DNA of 45,952 nucleotides from Candidatus Moranbacteria bacterium RIFOXYA12_FULL_35_19 (GCA_001784805.1 MFSE01000010.1:1-45952); one strand, 5' to 3'; shown: positions 30,000 through 37,191, numbered from the stretch's first letter. The notes: a model not told the origin generated them from the sequence alone. Translations and numbers: made by a program.

Positions 30000-30770
30000 T
30001 TAGAGCTGAAAAGGATTACTCTTTCCTTTTTGATCAATATTTAGCTGAAAATTGTTAGCATTTTTTTGACTTTTTATCTCATTGATAATCCCGACTTCTA
30101 ATTTATCGCCAGAAAAAACTTCATTATTAACATAGGACTTGGTCATTTTTATTTTTTTCAAAAGATTAAATTCTATTGAAGCAGAAACTAAAAGACTATC
30201 CGCATTAGCAGATTCTTCATTTTCAGAATTATTTTTGCTAATTTTTAAAACATCAATGTTATTGTTTCGATTTAATTTCCCAATGTTGGTTAAAAAATCC
30301 TTTATTTTTTCATAACTGCCGATCAGATTTACTTGTGTTTCGAAGTTATCAGCCTTAGGTAATGCGCTTGAAACTGCTAGTGGATCTTGCCCACCACTGG
30401 AATTCTCTTCTAAGTCTTCTGCGATAACAGCTTTTTGATTTGGTTGATTAATTGTTGTTTCCATAAGCAACACACCAGCAGAAGACGCCGTGTTGATCAA
30501 ACTGTTAACTATTTTTTCTTCTTCCGTTGCTTCTGGAACAAAAGCGTAGAGAATGTTTTTTTCCGGTAAAGAAGTGAGTTGTGAAAGAAGATTATTAACA
30601 GCTTGACTTTTATTTTGCAATTCAACTAATTTGTTTTGTTCATTTTTTAACATTTTGTATTTCTCCAACACTCCATCCGATCCATTTGTAAAGGCTGGAT
30701 AAACCCAGCCGATAAGAAAGGCGACCGCGATTACTATTATAAGGGGAATTAATAATACTTTTGCTTTCAT
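30000..30770 (-). CDS. pilO: PilO-like pilus alignment protein
   Basis: 256 residues. The N-terminal membrane helix is KVLLIPLIIVIAVAFLIGWVYPAF. A coiled-coil stretch follows (LEKYKMLKNEQNKLVELQNKSQAVNNLL), then a ferredoxin-like domain (GSYEKIKDFLTNIGKLNRNNNIDVLKIS) typical of PilO. It would link PilN/PilM to the inner-membrane platform. The sequence is divergent; the position between pilN and pilB supports the name. Confidence 0.85.
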   Translation of the reverse strand: MKAKVLLIPLIIVIAVAFLIGWVYPAFTNGSDGVLEKYKMLKNEQNKLVELQNKSQAVNNLLSQLTSLPEKNILYAFVPEATEEEKIVNSLINTASSAGVLLMETTINQPNQKAVIAEDLEENSSGGQDPLAVSSALPKADNFETQVNLIGSYEKIKDFLTNIGKLNRNNNIDVLKISKNNSENEESANADSLLVSASIEFNLLKKIKMTKSYVNNEVFSGDKLEVGIINEIKSQKNANNFQLNIDQKGKSNPFQL

Positions 30771-30836
30771 ATTTTTATTTTTACCCTGTGCAATAATTAT
30801 GCCTTGGGCGTAAATTGCATAGGATGAATTATTTTA

Positions 30837-31364
30837 TTATTTTATTATCAAATCTATATCAAAATTCACTTTGTTTGCATTTTTTGAATCCAACGAACTA
30901 TGTCCCAGCATAACTGCAGAAAAATAATTATCTTGTTTGAAACTCAAAACTTGCTTGGCCACTGTTTGAAAATTATCCCCCATGCAAGATATCGCCACTT
31001 TGTTTGTGCTTTTGTCATAATCCAAAGAATTTAGATACACTGTTGGCAATGTAGCACTTTCTATATGGCTCAAAATATTTGCCATAGATTTGTTCTCTAC
31101 AAGCATTTTTTTTGCCACATCGCTTCTATTTTTAAAATCAATAATTTCACTACTATTTCCAGCTAAAAAATTATTAAATTCCATTTCATAATCATTCTGA
31201 ACTGATTTAATTTTTGAGGATATTTCCTTGTTAGTTAAAATAAGTACCCCATATACTATTCCTAAAAAGACCAAGATGGCTATAGAGAGGGCTAGACCTT
31301 TCCCAACTATACTCGAACCTTTTGTTGACACTTCTTCAGTGGTTGACAAATTTATGTTTGACAT
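30837..31364 (-). CDS. pilN: PilN-like pilus assembly protein
   Basis: 175 residues. A short N-terminal tail (MSNINLSTTEEVSTKGSS) precedes a membrane helix (LALSIAILVFLGIVYGVLIL). A periplasmic-like alpha/beta part follows with a coiled coil (KIKSVQNDYEMEFNNFLAGN). The N-terminal tail is where PilN binds PilM in better-known systems. Position directly after pilM and size support the assignment; sequence similarity is weak. Confidence 0.82.
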   Translation of the reverse strand: MSNINLSTTEEVSTKGSSIVGKGLALSIAILVFLGIVYGVLILTNKEISSKIKSVQNDYEMEFNNFLAGNSSEIIDFKNRSDVAKKMLVENKSMANILSHIESATLPTVYLNSLDYDKSTNKVAISCMGDNFQTVAKQVLSFKQDNYFSAVMLGHSSLDSKNANKVNFDIDLIIK

Positions 31365-31393
31365 ATTTTTTGTTAGTTATTTTATTAATTATT

Positions 31394-32464
31394 TTATTTT
31401 TTTCGCAAATTTTCTACTCCCTTAAGCGCCAATCCCAAAGCTACGGATAATTGGCTTTTTATTTTTTCCAACTTCGGTTCCAATTTTCTATTATAATCCA
31501 CTCGACTTAATGGATTGCCAATCATAGTTTTCACTCCCAATTTTTCCTGAATAAACTTTTCCAAACCATTCATTTTCACCGTTCCGCCAGAAAGAATGAG
31601 CGCATCAACTTGTGAACCATTTTCATTTTTTGGCAAAGCATTGATAATTCTGGATATTTCTCCAATAATCAATTCCAGCGAAGGAAAATTCAAATTATAT
31701 TCCACTCCAAAAAAATTATCTCCGGAAATTTTCATCATTTCTGCTTTCTCTTCAGTGATGCCAAGACTTTTAGCAATAGTTTTGGTAATATCGCTTCCGC
31801 CGGAATCAATATTGCGATTAGCTTTTATAATACCTTTTGAAACATAAATAATATTGCAAACTCTCCAGCCAATATCCACAATCACGAAATTACCCGAATC
31901 ATTGCCAACTAAAGAATCCACCATGGCTAAGTTTTCCATTTCAATGCCTTTTAGCTTAAGTCCAGAATTTTTGATAATTTTTTCATAAGTTAAGATTTTA
32001 TTTTTTGAAGCAGCCACCAAAAGAACTTGGACATTTTCATTGGCCGTCCCTTCTTTTTTTTCATTCTTGATTATCTCCCAGCTGGTCACCACTTCATCCA
32101 GCGAAGTTGGAATATATTTATGCGCTTCAAACTTGATAGCTTGTTCCATATCTTCCGGCGTCATAGCCGGAAAATCAATGAGCGTTATCAAACCGCCAAA
32201 AGATGGGATTGATATATAAGCTTTTTTAGCTTTAAATTTACCAGTTTTGATAATTTTTTTTATATATTCTGGAATAGCCGTTTCAAAATAACTTGAACCG
32301 GTACTTTTATTTTTTTGAGAAATATCCGGAATTGTTATCCAGGCATAATTGGAAAGATAAGGTTTTCCGGAATTCAATTCTAGTTCCACTATCTTCAAAG
32401 ATGAAGCACCGATATCAATGCCTAAAACTTTTTTTCCGCCAAAATCAAAATCAAAATCAAACAT
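31394..32464 (-). CDS. pilM: Actin-like type IV pilus assembly ATPase
   Basis: 356 residues of the PilM/FtsA actin-like family. Phosphate-1 loop GIDIGASSLKIVELE at the N-terminus, EQAIKFEAHKYIPTSLDEV (a PilM hallmark), phosphate-2 VIVDIGWRVCNIIYV, and adenosine loop LILSGGTVKMNGLEKFI. It binds PilN on the cytoplasmic side. First gene of the 16-gene pilus operon, preceded by an extended -10 promoter. Confidence 0.95.
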   Translation of the reverse strand: MFDFDFDFGGKKVLGIDIGASSLKIVELELNSGKPYLSNYAWITIPDISQKNKSTGSSYFETAIPEYIKKIIKTGKFKAKKAYISIPSFGGLITLIDFPAMTPEDMEQAIKFEAHKYIPTSLDEVVTSWEIIKNEKKEGTANENVQVLLVAASKNKILTYEKIIKNSGLKLKGIEMENLAMVDSLVGNDSGNFVIVDIGWRVCNIIYVSKGIIKANRNIDSGGSDITKTIAKSLGITEEKAEMMKISGDNFFGVEYNLNFPSLELIIGEISRIINALPKNENGSQVDALILSGGTVKMNGLEKFIQEKLGVKTMIGNPLSRVDYNRKLEPKLEKIKSQLSVALGLALKGVENLRKK

Positions 32465-32550
32465 TTTTATTTTATCCGCCCTGACGCCAATTAAAATTTA
32501 ATTAGAGCCAGAACTTAGATTCAAATCCTTGTTTTTATTTTCTTGAGATA

Positions 32551-32559
32551 ATTATACCA
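32551..32559 (-). promoter_or_regulatory. Extended -10 promoter of the pilus operon
   Basis: TGGTATAAT on the minus strand about 85 bases upstream of pilM. The -35 region is poor (TTGAAA at a 14-base offset), as usual for TGn-type promoters. It would drive pilM to the terminator at 18831. Confidence 0.65.
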
Positions 32560-32589
32560 CATTTTTTAATTTTCAACTATCCCCCAAAG

Positions 32590-32598
32590 TTATCCACA
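32590..32598 (+). other. Perfect DnaA-box-like 9-mer
   Basis: TTATCCACA in the intergenic region between divergent pilM and comF. Isolated; may be a DnaA regulatory site or chance. Confidence 0.35.
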
Positions 32599-32605
32599 GG
32601 GAGTC

Positions 32606-32690
32606 CTTACAAATTACGAATTTTTACGAATGTACTAATGTTATAATTAGTTATTCGTACATTCGTACGGTTTCGTAATTCATTCGTAAG
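32606..32690. repeat. B-family inverted repeat upstream of comF
   Basis: The left side begins CTTACAAATTACGAA and the right side ends TTCGTAATTCATTCGTAAG, with inner TACGAATGTACTAA/TTAGTTATTCGTACATTCGTA. Its right end is seven bases before the comF ATG. Confidence 0.78.
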
Positions 32691-32697
32691 GGAAAAG

Positions 32698-33483
32698 ATG
32701 TCTTTCAAAAAAATCAAAAACTTTATTCTCGACACTCTCTTTCCTATCCATTGTTTATATTGTCAAAAATACGGGGCGTGGATTTGTAAAGAATGTTTGG
32801 AAAAAATAAATATTCTTCCAATTCAAGTCTGCCCGTATTGTGAAAAAAATATTTCTCCCGCTGGTCGAATTTGCCCATTATGCAAAGATAAATTCTTAAG
32901 AAAGAATGAGACTTGGCCATTAGATGCTTTGATTGTGAGCGCAAAATACGAAAAAAATGGAATTTCTCGTCTTGTCCATTGTTTTAAATATAATTTTGTT
33001 TCAGATTTAGGCGCACCTTTAGCAGAAATAGTTTCCAAAGCCATTATTTTCCATAATCTTCCGTTGCCTGATTTTATTATTCCTATCCCCCTTCATTATC
33101 GACGTCTACGCTGGCGAGGTTTCAATCAAGGGGAAATCTTAGCTAATAATCTTTCCGAGATTTTAACCCCTAGCTTTCCCTTGTCAGTTATTTCTAATTT
33201 TCTTATTCGAAAAAAATATACCCCTGCCCAGATGAAAATAAAAAATTATAGCGAACGGAAAAAAAATGTTCGGGATATTTTTGGATTGAACCCCAATGTA
33301 GAGACGCAAAATATTGCATCTCAAAATTTTGCGTCTCTACAAAACAAAAATATTTTGTTAGTTGATGACATTTGCACTACAGGAGCTACTCTTTTTGAAG
33401 CGGGGAAAATTCTAAAATCCGCCGGCGCCAAAAAAGTCTTTGGCGCAGTAATCGCCCGACAAGAAATAAAAGTAAAAAAATAA
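32698..33483 (+). CDS. comF: ComF-family phosphoribosyltransferase
   Basis: 261 residues. The N-terminal double zinc finger has eight Cys (19, 22, 30, 33, 45, 48, 59, 62: CLYC, CKEC, CPYC, CPLC). The C-terminal PRTase domain has the PRPP-binding loop ILLVDDICTTGATL. Residues about 201-215 (VETQNIASQNFASLQ) are an extra stretch from a perfect-arm palindrome inserted just before that loop. ComF is a competence protein, and its position next to the pilus operon (divergent) fits natural transformation. The exact reaction in bacteria is not settled. Confidence 0.93.
   Translation: MSFKKIKNFILDTLFPIHCLYCQKYGAWICKECLEKINILPIQVCPYCEKNISPAGRICPLCKDKFLRKNETWPLDALIVSAKYEKNGISRLVHCFKYNFVSDLGAPLAEIVSKAIIFHNLPLPDFIIPIPLHYRRLRWRGFNQGEILANNLSEILTPSFPLSVISNFLIRKKYTPAQMKIKNYSERKKNVRDIFGLNPNVETQNIASQNFASLQNKNILLVDDICTTGATLFEAGKILKSAGAKKVFGAVIARQEIKVKK
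33298..33340. repeat. In-frame palindrome inside comF
   Basis: Perfect 15-base arms GTAGAGACGCAAAAT/ATTTTGCGTCTCTAC with a 13-base loop. It lies just before the PRPP-binding loop of the protein and encodes VETQNIASQNFASLQ. Confidence 0.9.
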
Positions 33484-33554
33484 AAAATGCATCATAATTT
33501 TACGGCCGTCGTATTATGATGTATTTTATCAATAAATTTTAAGTCTCCTTAATT

Positions 33555-33736
33555 TGGTCGGAGACCTGGGAATTGAACCCAGTCTACATCCACTTCACCC
33601 CGCACCATTTTTCTGTCGGAGTGTGGAGAATCGAACTCCAACTACAAGACCCCCAGCCTTGCGTACTGCCACTATACTACACTCCGATAAATGGTGCGGG
33701 GCACGTGGACGCGTACTGCCGGTATACTAGTCTCCG
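33555..33736 (-). tRNA. tRNA-like gene interrupted in the anticodon arm by an extended stem carrying tRNA-Pro
   Basis: 5' half: acceptor CGGAGAC, D arm GTATACCGGCAGTAC and anticodon-stem strand CGTCC. 3' half: GGATG, T arm CTGGGTTCAATTCCCAG, acceptor GTCTCCG, discriminator A and an encoded CCA. The acceptor pairs perfectly (7/7) and the anticodon stem pairs with one G-U. The anticodon loop is replaced by an inverted repeat (CCCCGCACCATTT/AAATGGTGCGGGG) that encloses a full tRNA-Pro gene. No anticodon can be read. Either a pseudogene or a functional tRNA scaffold; amino-acid identity unknown. Confidence 0.65.
33616..33686 (-). tRNA. tRNA-Pro (GGG), nested
   Basis: A 71-base cloverleaf with acceptor CGGAGTG/CACTCCG, discriminator A, D arm GTATAGTGGCAGTAC, anticodon loop CTGGGGG (anticodon GGG) and T arm GGAGTTCGATTCTCC. 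No encoded CCA. It lies entirely inside the interrupted tRNA at 33555-33736. Confidence 0.88.
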
Positions 33737-33787
33737 CTACCCGCCTCTTCAGCGGGTCGCCGATGAGGCGACTACACCCCGATAAAT
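33733..33787. repeat. tRNA 5' fragment with palindrome upstream of the interrupted tRNA
   Basis: On the minus strand ATTTATCGGGGTGTAGT repeats the flank and 5' end of the nested tRNA-Pro (ATTTATCGGAGTGTAGT). It is followed by the hairpin CGCCTCATCGGCG, then CCCGCTGAAGAGGCGGG, and then the interrupted tRNA. The gap 33484-33801 has no protein gene; it holds only these tRNA parts and palindromes. Confidence 0.7.
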
Positions 33788-33801
33788 ATCAATAAAAAAA
33801 A

Positions 33802-34401
33802 TTAAAGCCTTAGCAATCGTTCCAGTGTATCTACCATTCCCGGCTTATGCTCTTCTTCTGGATTATATTGCAAAAGAATTCTCCTGATCTCGGACGGATC
33901 TTGATCAGCGATAGGAATGTGAATGTAGGGCGCCAGATAGGATTGAGTGTGCAAACTGATGACACGCAAACCGTCTTCCTCATAGAAAATCCAAAAAGAA
34001 TTTATATTATCAAAACTATAAATTTCTCGCCCAGCCACCACGCCTTCACGCGTTATCATAAAATCCAAAACACGCGGTTCTTTGTTAATATAGATATAGC
34101 CAACCACTCCAAACAGAATAAAAACCACTGCCATTATGAGACTATTAGTGAAAACTGCATACGCAACAATCGCAATTAGGATAGCAGACATATATAAATA
34201 CCATTTGCGATCCCGCTCAAATATTTCAAATTCACTCGCACGCCAATGAAGCAAAACATCTTTGGAATATTTTTCAATCAGCATATCGTGCGGAGCTTCC
34301 AATTCAGAAAAATCATCCGGGGGTAAAAATTTTTGCGGTTCTTGATTTTCCAATAATTTTTCTTCCTGCTCTATTTGTTCTTTATTTTTTTGTATATACA
34401 T
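33802..34401 (-). CDS. Membrane protein with PH-like cytoplasmic domain, unknown function
   Basis: From ATG 34401 it has 199 residues (a TTG at 34416 is an alternative). An acidic N-terminal tail (EQIEQEEKLLENQEP) is followed by WRASEFEIFERDRKWYLY and two membrane segments (about 75-92 and 93-110: MSAILIAIVAYAVF, SLIMAVVFILFGVVGYIYI). The C-terminal part (MITREGVVAGREIYSFDNINSFWIFYEEDGLRVISL) resembles small PH/DUF5673-like domains. It ends with SEIRRILLQY and VDTLERLLRL. Not a named family to me; the pattern is of a conserved CPR membrane protein. Confidence 0.8.
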   Translation of the reverse strand: MYIQKNKEQIEQEEKLLENQEPQKFLPPDDFSELEAPHDMLIEKYSKDVLLHWRASEFEIFERDRKWYLYMSAILIAIVAYAVFTNSLIMAVVFILFGVVGYIYINKEPRVLDFMITREGVVAGREIYSFDNINSFWIFYEEDGLRVISLHTQSYLAPYIHIPIADQDPSEIRRILLQYNPEEEHKPGMVDTLERLLRL

Positions 34402-34542
34402 AAATTTATTAAACAATTTTTTTATTCGTAGATTCGCATGTCATTCGTAGTTTCGCATCGCGTTTATATAATAGCACAAAAAAATTTGCTTTCATAGCCA
34501 AGATGCGCTAAATTTGAAATAAGTTTAAATATAAGATATTAT

Positions 34543-34630
34543 GGTGAGGTACCGAAGTGGTCATAACGGGACGGTCTTGAAAACCGTTAGTCTCGCAAGG
34601 GGCACGTGGGTTCGAATCCCACCCTCACCG
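34543..34630 (+). tRNA. tRNA-Ser (TGA)
   Basis: Class II cloverleaf with acceptor GGTGAGG/CCTCACC, discriminator G, anticodon loop CTTGAAA (anticodon TGA), long variable arm and T arm GTGGGTTCGAATCCCAC. No encoded CCA. Confidence 0.94.
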
Positions 34631-34666
34631 CAAAAAAGAAAAAGGTAAAGTCTAAAGCGAAAACTT

Positions 34667-34945
34667 ATGAATTGCGTTTATATATTACGAAGTACAAAAA
34701 ATCAAAAATTTTATATTGGCTCAACAAACAATTTAAAAAGAAGAATTAAAGAACACTCGAAAGGAACAGGTTGTTTATACACTAGATTAAATGGCCCATG
34801 GATATTGATTTGTTTTAAAAAATGTTTTTCAATAAAAGAAGCTAGAATTGAAGAAAAGAAAATAAAATCCTACAAAGGTGGCAATGCTTTTAAAAATATT
34901 ATTTTTGGAAAGGTGGCTGAGTGGTCTAAAGCGGCACCGTGCTAA
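34667..34945 (+). CDS. Free-standing GIY-YIG endonuclease (UPF0213-like)
   Basis: 92 residues. GIY-YIG signature VYILRS...KFYIGST, the conserved Arg in NLKRRIKEH, and the catalytic-type Glu in EARIEEKKIK. The single small domain is typical of YhbQ/UPF0213 and homing-type nucleases. It lies between tRNA-Ser(TGA) and tRNA-Ser(GCT). Its last 13 codons (VAEWSKAAPC end) overlap the tRNA gene and the stop codon is in the anticodon loop. The C-terminus therefore comes from tRNA sequence, which suggests insertion or fusion next to the tRNA. Confidence 0.88.
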   Translation: MNCVYILRSTKNQKFYIGSTNNLKRRIKEHSKGTGCLYTRLNGPWILICFKKCFSIKEARIEEKKIKSYKGGNAFKNIIFGKVAEWSKAAPC

Positions 34946-34993
34946 GGTGTTGTCTGGGCAACCGGACCGTGGGTTCAAATCCCACCCTTTCCG
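34907..34993 (+). tRNA. tRNA-Ser (GCT)
   Basis: Class II cloverleaf with acceptor GGAAAGG/CCTTTCC, discriminator G, anticodon loop TGCTAAG (anticodon GCT), long variable arm and T arm GTGGGTTCAAATCCCAC. It overlaps the 3' end of the GIY-YIG gene by 39 bases. No encoded CCA. Confidence 0.94.
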
Positions 34994-35009
34994 CAAAGTT
35001 TAAAAAATA

Positions 35010-35119
35010 TTCAAGGTGGCTGAGCTTGCCCCGCCAAAGGCGGGGTGAAGTCTAAAGCGGCACCGTGCTAAGGTGTTGTCTGGGCAACCGGACCGTGGGT
35101 TCAAATCCCACCCTTTCCG
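35010..35119 (+). pseudogene. tRNA-Ser (GCT) duplicate with palindrome inserted in the D loop
   Basis: From TGGCTGAG onward it is identical to the upstream tRNA-Ser(GCT), except that 25 bases (35025-35049, arms CTTGCCCCGCC/GGCGGGGTGAAG) replace two bases of the D loop. The acceptor 5' strand is TTCAAGG instead of GGAAAGG, so only four of seven acceptor pairs remain. The anticodon, variable and T arms are intact. Probably a non-functional copy. Confidence 0.85.
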
Positions 35120-35178
35120 CCTTCGCTCGCAGTAGCGAGCTACGGCGGACAAAGTCCGCAAGGTAGCTTGCGAAGGCG
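35118..35178. repeat. Compound GC-rich palindrome after the tRNA-Ser copy
   Basis: The outer arms CGCCTTCGC/GCGAAGGCG enclose AGTAGCGAGCTAC/GTAGCTT-type pairing and the inner hairpin GCGGACAAAGTCCGC. The left arm starts inside the acceptor end of the copied tRNA. Confidence 0.82.
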
Positions 35179-35207
35179 AGATTCGCTCGCAAACAAAAAA
35201 ATAAAAA

Positions 35208-35903
35208 ATGACAAAACAAAAAAACATTCTCAAGAAAACTCACACACTTATTATATCCGATCTGCATCTTGGTTCTTCGGTTAGCCAGCCTGAAAAAGTT
35301 CTCGGGCTTTTGAAAAGTTATTCTTTTAGAAAATTAATTCTTTTGGGGGATGTTTTTGAAAATCTTAATTTTAAAAATCTCTCTGAAGAAAGTTGGGAGC
35401 TTTTGAATTATATCGGAAAAATTTCCCGAAAAACAAAAGTCCGCTGGGTTGAGGGCAACCATGACAAAGGCCTTTCGGAAATGTTTAGCGCGCTAATCGG
35501 TGCCAGAATTTACAAAACATATACTTGGCAATATAAGCAAGAAAAATATCTGGCAATTCACGGCCATCAATTCGATCGCTTCTTGATTAATGACGCTTTT
35601 TTGAGTTATCTAGCCAATAAGCTTTATGATTTCATCCAAAGAATTGATTTTGACGACAAAAGAATCAGCCATTATATAAAAAGAAAAAGCAAAGGCTGGC
35701 TTCGACTTTCAGAAAAAGTTTTCCACTCCGCCATTTTATACGGCAAAAAACATAAGGCTGATTATATTTTTTGCGGACATACTCATAAGGCTTTGAAAAA
35801 AAATAAAAACGGCCAAAAATATTTCAACTCTGGTTGTTGGACAGATACTCCCTGCACCTACATCACAATCGACGAAAAAAATATCGTCATCAGAGAATAC
35901 TAA
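35208..35903 (+). CDS. Metallophosphoesterase, LpxH/YbbF-like
   Basis: 231 residues of the calcineurin-like superfamily. The metal-binding blocks are all visible: ISDLHLG (Asp18, His20), LGDVFE (Asp48), EGNHDKG (Asn84, His85), AIHGHQFD, and FCGHTHKA. The order matches UDP-2,3-diacylglucosamine pyrophosphatase-like enzymes, but a lipid A pathway is not expected in a CPR cell, so the substrate is more likely another phospho-diester or nucleotide-linked lipid. It is followed by a terminator. Confidence 0.88.
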   Translation: MTKQKNILKKTHTLIISDLHLGSSVSQPEKVLGLLKSYSFRKLILLGDVFENLNFKNLSEESWELLNYIGKISRKTKVRWVEGNHDKGLSEMFSALIGARIYKTYTWQYKQEKYLAIHGHQFDRFLINDAFLSYLANKLYDFIQRIDFDDKRISHYIKRKSKGWLRLSEKVFHSAILYGKKHKADYIFCGHTHKALKKNKNGQKYFNSGCWTDTPCTYITIDEKNIVIREY

Positions 35904-35935
35904 AAAAAACAGCCTCAAAAAATAGCTGTTTTTTT
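35903..35935 (+). terminator. Terminator after the metallophosphoesterase
   Basis: AAAAACAGC and GCTGTTTTTTT pair around an A-rich loop just after the stop codon, ending in a T run. Confidence 0.78.
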
Positions 35936-35978
35936 ATTTCATCCATCTTATGGTAAAATTACTTAAGTTTTGAAAACC

Positions 35979-36131
35979 ACTGAACTGAAGAACTAAATTT
36001 TTTGAGAAATTACTGTTTGAGCAACTTGATTTTCTCCAAAATTTTTCATTAGTTGCCGTTGATTGAGGAAAAATTTTGGTTAGAAAATCAGGTTGCGAGT
36101 TAAATTTCGAAAAAAATTAAGTTCTTCAGTG
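35979..36131. repeat. Long inverted repeat upstream of the sigma factor gene
   Basis: Arms of about 70 bases: the left starts CACTGAACTGAAGAACT and the right ends AAGTTCTTCAGTG, with inner AACTTGATTTTCTCCAAAATTTTTC/GAAAAATTTTGG, AGAAAATCAGGTT. No coding potential. It ends eight bases before the ATG and resembles a MITE. Confidence 0.85.
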
Positions 36132-36138
36132 ACTTATT

Positions 36139-36690
36139 ATGGATACTGAAGATAAAAAAATTATTGACGATTTTTTTTCCGGCAACAGTCAAGCTTTTGA
36201 AAAACTTCTAAAAAAATATTTGAAGCCGGTTTATAATTTCTTGCGCAATTTTGTGCAAGATCCAGAAATTTTAGACGACCTCACACAAGTTACTTTCATC
36301 AAAGCTTGGAAAAATTTAAAAAGTTTTGACCCAGAGAAAAATTTCAAAACTTGGCTTTTTACTATTGCTAAAAATACCGCTTATGATTTTCTCAAAAAGA
36401 AAAAGACTCTCCCCTTTTCCAATTTTGAAGATGACGAAGGAAATAATTTTTTAGAAAATATCGCTACCGAAGAAATTCTACCCAATGAACTTTTGGAAAA
36501 AGCCGAACAAGAAAAATTGTTTGAAAAAAAACTAAACGAGCTGTCCGCTGATTATCGCACACTTTTATTATTGTGCTACAAAGAAGGTTTTTCGCTCCAA
36601 GAAATCTCCGTAATTCTCGCCATTCCTTACAGCACCATCAAAAGCCGGCATCTGCGAGCATTGACTAATTTAAGGAAGATATTGCTTTAA
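36139..36690 (+). CDS. ECF-type RNA polymerase sigma factor
   Basis: 183 residues. Region 2 shows DDLTQVTFIKAWKNLKSFDPEKNFKTWLFTIAKNTAYDFLKKKK (core RNAP and -10 binding). Region 4 shows LLLLCYKEGFSLQEISVILAIPYSTIKSRHLRALTNLRKIL, a helix-turn-helix for -35 recognition. It would redirect RNA polymerase to stress or envelope promoters. The next gene encodes a two-helix membrane protein that is a candidate anti-sigma factor. A long inverted repeat occupies its leader. Confidence 0.93.
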   Translation: MDTEDKKIIDDFFSGNSQAFEKLLKKYLKPVYNFLRNFVQDPEILDDLTQVTFIKAWKNLKSFDPEKNFKTWLFTIAKNTAYDFLKKKKTLPFSNFEDDEGNNFLENIATEEILPNELLEKAEQEKLFEKKLNELSADYRTLLLLCYKEGFSLQEISVILAIPYSTIKSRHLRALTNLRKILL

Positions 36691-36706
36691 TAAATTGGAA
36701 GCTTCC

Positions 36707-36737
36707 TAAAATCCTAACATCGAATGTTAGGATTTTA
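36707..36737. repeat. Perfect palindrome between the sigma factor and membrane protein genes
   Basis: Fourteen-base arms TAAAATCCTAACAT/ATGTTAGGATTTTA around CGA. A T run starts ten bases later, so it is at best a weak terminator; it could limit expression of the downstream operon relative to the sigma factor. Confidence 0.75.
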
Positions 36738-36770
36738 GCATTGCGTCTTTTTTAATTTTTAAATCGTATA

Positions 36771-37187
36771 ATGATTATGAGCCAAAAACTTGTCAATTTA
36801 TTTCAAAATATATCCCAAAACAATCCGCCAGAAAAATTGGAACGGGTTATTTTATTGCGTATCGAAAAAATCCAAAAAAGACGATTGTTAGCAAAAACTA
36901 TCCTTTCTTTTTCCGGAGCCTTCTCTTCAGTTTTGGCTGGCGCATATATATTTTCAGTTTTTGGAAAAACTTTTTTGAATTCACAATTTTGGAACATTCT
37001 TTCATTAGCTTTTTCTGATGCTTCAGTGGTTGCAGTTCATTACCGCGAATTTTTCTTTTCCCTTTTGGAAACATTGCCCGCAATGACTTTTGTCATAATG
37101 CTCGTTCCAATTCTAACTCTGCTTTTATCCCTATATTTTATCTGCGAAATTTACAATAAATTTAATAAGCCTAAATATTATTTTTAA
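36771..37187 (+). CDS. Two-helix membrane protein, candidate anti-sigma factor
   Basis: 138 residues. A short cytoplasmic-looking N-terminus (LVNLFQNISQNNPPEKLERVILLRIEKIQKRRLL) is followed by membrane segments at about 42-65 and 105-128. No ZAS/HXXXCXXC zinc motif is seen. The location directly after an ECF sigma gene and the N-terminal helical tail suggest an anti-sigma role, but the sequence does not prove it. Confidence 0.72.
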   Translation: MIMSQKLVNLFQNISQNNPPEKLERVILLRIEKIQKRRLLAKTILSFSGAFSSVLAGAYIFSVFGKTFLNSQFWNILSLAFSDASVVAVHYREFFFSLLETLPAMTFVIMLVPILTLLLSLYFICEIYNKFNKPKYYF

Positions 37188-37191
37188 AAAT

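Noticed and set aside
33555-33736. Group I intron in the anticodon loop of the interrupted tRNA
   Set aside because: The insert is short, carries a tRNA and a simple inverted repeat, and shows none of the group I core elements.
35208-35903. LpxH lipid A enzyme as a literal function
   Set aside because: The motif order is similar, but no other lipid A gene is visible and the pilus set lacks a secretin, so a lipid A pathway is unlikely.
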